Source of the DNA: Bacteriovoracaceae bacterium
GTDB lineage: Bacteria; Bdellovibrionota; Bacteriovoracia; Bacteriovoracales; Bacteriovoracaceae
Direction of reading: 5' to 3'
Assembly: GCA_007116425.1 (NCBI GenBank)
Contig: SKIL01000341.1
Span: forward strand, 1 to 6,963
Length of the DNA stretch: 6,963 bases
Part shown: positions 5,753 through 6,963 of the stretch, one piece after another
Layout of the letters: each line of letters begins with the position of its first letter
How positions within the stretch are numbered: the stretch's first letter is position 1
Translations under genes and position numbers: made by a program
Notes under the pieces: model-generated
The model's input: the letters and a program-made list of their open reading frames with translations, nothing else
What the model was told of the DNA's origin: nothing
Databases searched by the model: none

Positions 5753-6499
5753 ATGAATAAAGACTTGGCCAAAATTAAACTCTTAACACTTTTAACTCTC
5801 AGTTTTTTCATCCCAGAAAGTTTATGGGCATTTCGGCTCACCCCGATGGTAGAAATCTTTGAAAGTCGCGGGCGTAATGCAACCAAGTCATTTCACTTAG
5901 TCAATGACGGTGCTTCTCCAGTAGCGCTCGAAATTGAGGTCCTTAAAAGAGGTATTGATCAAGACGGAAAGGAAGAGAGGACTCCAACAGATGATTTTAT
6001 TGTCTACCCACCTCAACTGCAAATCAACCCAGGTGAGAGGAGAAATATTCGAGTCTCTTGGGTGGGAGAAGAAAGACTTCCTCACGAACAAGCATATCGT
6101 CTTATTGTAAGACAATTGCCCGTAAACCTCGAGGAAAGCATTACAGAGGAAGGGACTCGAATCAATTTTGTTTTTGAATACGTGGCTTCAATATATGCTC
6201 AAGATGCTCGCAACCGAAGAAACTATTCCCCAAAGCTTGAAATTACAGAGTCAAAAATGGATGAAGGGTTCTTTTCTTTTTTCGTTAAAAACTCTGGTGA
6301 TAGACACGCACTTTTTAAAGACTACACTCTCGAAGTTTTTTTCGGTGACGACAAATGGGTACCAAGTGACGAAGAACTTCAAACTATCAAAACCACAAAT
6401 ATATTGGCAAAATCAAAAATCCCTTTTTCTTTTCGACTACCCTCTAATATAGAGCCTAACTCAGAGATTCAAATAAAACTTAATACGCCTCAACAGTAA
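5753..6499 (+). CDS. Periplasmic PapD-like pilus assembly chaperone
   Basis: This is a 248-residue periplasmic chaperone of the chaperone-usher pathway, which completes the fold of pilin subunits by donating a strand. A signal peptide (residues 1-26, cleavage after LWA) precedes FRLTPMVEIFES, the first strand of the N-terminal Ig-like domain. Family landmarks follow: the NDG turn (51-53), PVALEIEVLKRGIDQDGKE (56-74), YPPQLQINPGERRNIRVSW (85-103), and YRLIVRQLPV (115-124), the F-G region. The second Ig-like domain covers about 160-245. There is no cysteine. The style (long E-x-D-G-E insertion, YPPQ..I.PGE) is closer to archaic Csu-type chaperones than to PapD itself, but I cannot rank subfamilies. 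The ATG at 5753 gives a proper signal peptide, though the ribosome site (AAGAG) abuts the start. Its 3' end overlaps the opposing pilin-like gene by 20 bases. No usher is in the window. Confidence 0.85.
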   Translation: MNKDLAKIKLLTLLTLSFFIPESLWAFRLTPMVEIFESRGRNATKSFHLVNDGASPVALEIEVLKRGIDQDGKEERTPTDDFIVYPPQLQINPGERRNIRVSWVGEERLPHEQAYRLIVRQLPVNLEESITEEGTRINFVFEYVASIYAQDARNRRNYSPKLEITESKMDEGFFSFFVKNSGDRHALFKDYTLEVFFGDDKWVPSDEELQTIKTTNILAKSKIPFSFRLPSNIEPNSEIQIKLNTPQQ

Positions 6500-6963
6500 T
6501 TGTAATTATGTCAGTATAAAGTCCTGCAAGTTTCTGTGAAACGGAGCCGATCTCAATTTCTCCATTATAGCGATCTCCTTCATATGACGTAGGTCCCGTA
6601 CCGGATACAAGGTGAACTTCTTGGTTCGGACCATCGAAAGAAAAAGTTGTGCCATTAAAGTGAAAAAAATAATCGATGGTCTCATGGCCCGCTAATTCAT
6701 GAACTAGCTTTCCACCGTTCTCAGAAGAAGCCTTAAGTTGATAATTTGTATTTGCCACAACTATCGCATCATATTGACGAATCATTCCTTCAGATAAAAT
6801 TCCAAAATCCAAAAGAAGACCCATTGAGTTTGGGTTATAAGGAGCTCCGCTTGGAACAAGTGATATGGCGGCAACAGGCATGACATTATAGGTGAAAACA
6901 AGAGGAGAGGAGTCTTCAAGAACAAAACTTCCATTATTTATAATGCGGTACAGATTCACTGTA
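6480..6963 (-). CDS. Pilin-like (spore coat protein U-type) subunit, 3' part
   Basis: The frame is open to the window edge, so the 5' end, including any signal peptide, is missing; about 160 residues are visible. A GTG at 6959 sits in an internal-looking strand and is not a likely start. The C-terminal half resembles the SCPU/Csu-type pilin domain: LLLDFGILSEG, IVVANTNYQLKASSENGG, then the ending YNGEIEIGSVSQKLAGLYTD and ITITVEAY, matching the family's closing pattern of aGtYtDtitvtv. Unlike many SCPU domains, no cysteine is seen in the visible part, so the usual disulphide is absent. Such proteins are exported, bound by a PapD-like chaperone and assembled into thin surface fibres. The chaperone gene next door, on the opposite strand, is the obvious candidate partner. 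It could instead be a tip adhesin with more domains upstream. The family call is by pattern only. Confidence 0.62.
   Translation of the reverse strand, partial: TVNLYRIINNGSFVLEDSSPLVFTYNVMPVAAISLVPSGAPYNPNSMGLLLDFGILSEGMIRQYDAIVVANTNYQLKASSENGGKLVHELAGHETIDYFFHFNGTTFSFDGPNQEVHLVSGTGPTSYEGDRYNGEIEIGSVSQKLAGLYTDIITITVEAY

Noticed and set aside
1810..6452. Frames of 62-94 codons at 1810-1998 (+), 2317-2505 (-), 2921-3130 (-), 5897-6115 (-) and 6168-6452 (+).
   Set aside because: Each lies inside a well-supported gene (GT9, recQ or the chaperone), lacks a recognisable domain and has no ribosome site of note.
5378..6963. A complete chaperone-usher operon.
   Set aside because: No usher and only one partial pilin-like gene are visible, and the pilin-like gene is on the opposite strand.

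Overview
This 6963-base window is ordinary-looking, AT-rich chromosomal DNA from a Gram-negative (two-membrane) bacterium. The evidence for two membranes is a heptosyltransferase-like GT9 enzyme, a barrel-like secreted protein ending in phenylalanine, and a PapD-type periplasmic pilus chaperone facing a pilin-like gene. The AT-rich codon use, poor Shine-Dalgarno sites and gene types would suit a Bdellovibrionota (Bacteriovorax-like) genome. That placement is an impression and not a proof. No rRNA, tRNA, CRISPR array, insertion sequence or phage gene was seen.

Layout. Bases 1-390 hold the 3' part of a VTT/DedA-like membrane protein on the + strand. It converges with a two-CBS-domain protein (398-850, - strand). 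The gap at 851-1076 contains a strong inverted repeat and a possible promoter for the CBS gene. A GT9 glycosyltransferase (1077-2096) and a complete RecQ helicase (2084-3904) overlap by 13 bases and look like one operon. A globin gene on the - strand (3901-4379) follows, broken by a -1 frameshift; its original stop still shares four bases with the recQ stop. Then come three + strand genes for exported proteins: an unassigned beta-barrel candidate (4409-5329), a 107-residue periplasmic protein of unknown role (5378-5701) and a PapD-like chaperone (5753-6499). The window ends with a pilin-like (spore-coat-U-type) gene on the - strand, which overlaps the chaperone tail to tail by 20 bases and runs off the edge.

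How the genes fit together. The right third is an envelope/surface module. The chaperone and the pilin-like protein fit the archaic chaperone-usher scheme, but no usher is visible here. The barrel and the small periplasmic protein have no known role in it. The three + strand genes lack clear Shine-Dalgarno sites. Each has promoter-like sequence ending only 6 to 8 bases before its ATG, which suggests leaderless or nearly leaderless mRNAs. The one before the 107-residue gene resembles a flagellar sigma-28 promoter. I found no convincing new defence or mobile system. The items most worth a second look are the frameshifted globin, the sigma-28-like site and the serial leaderless-type starts.
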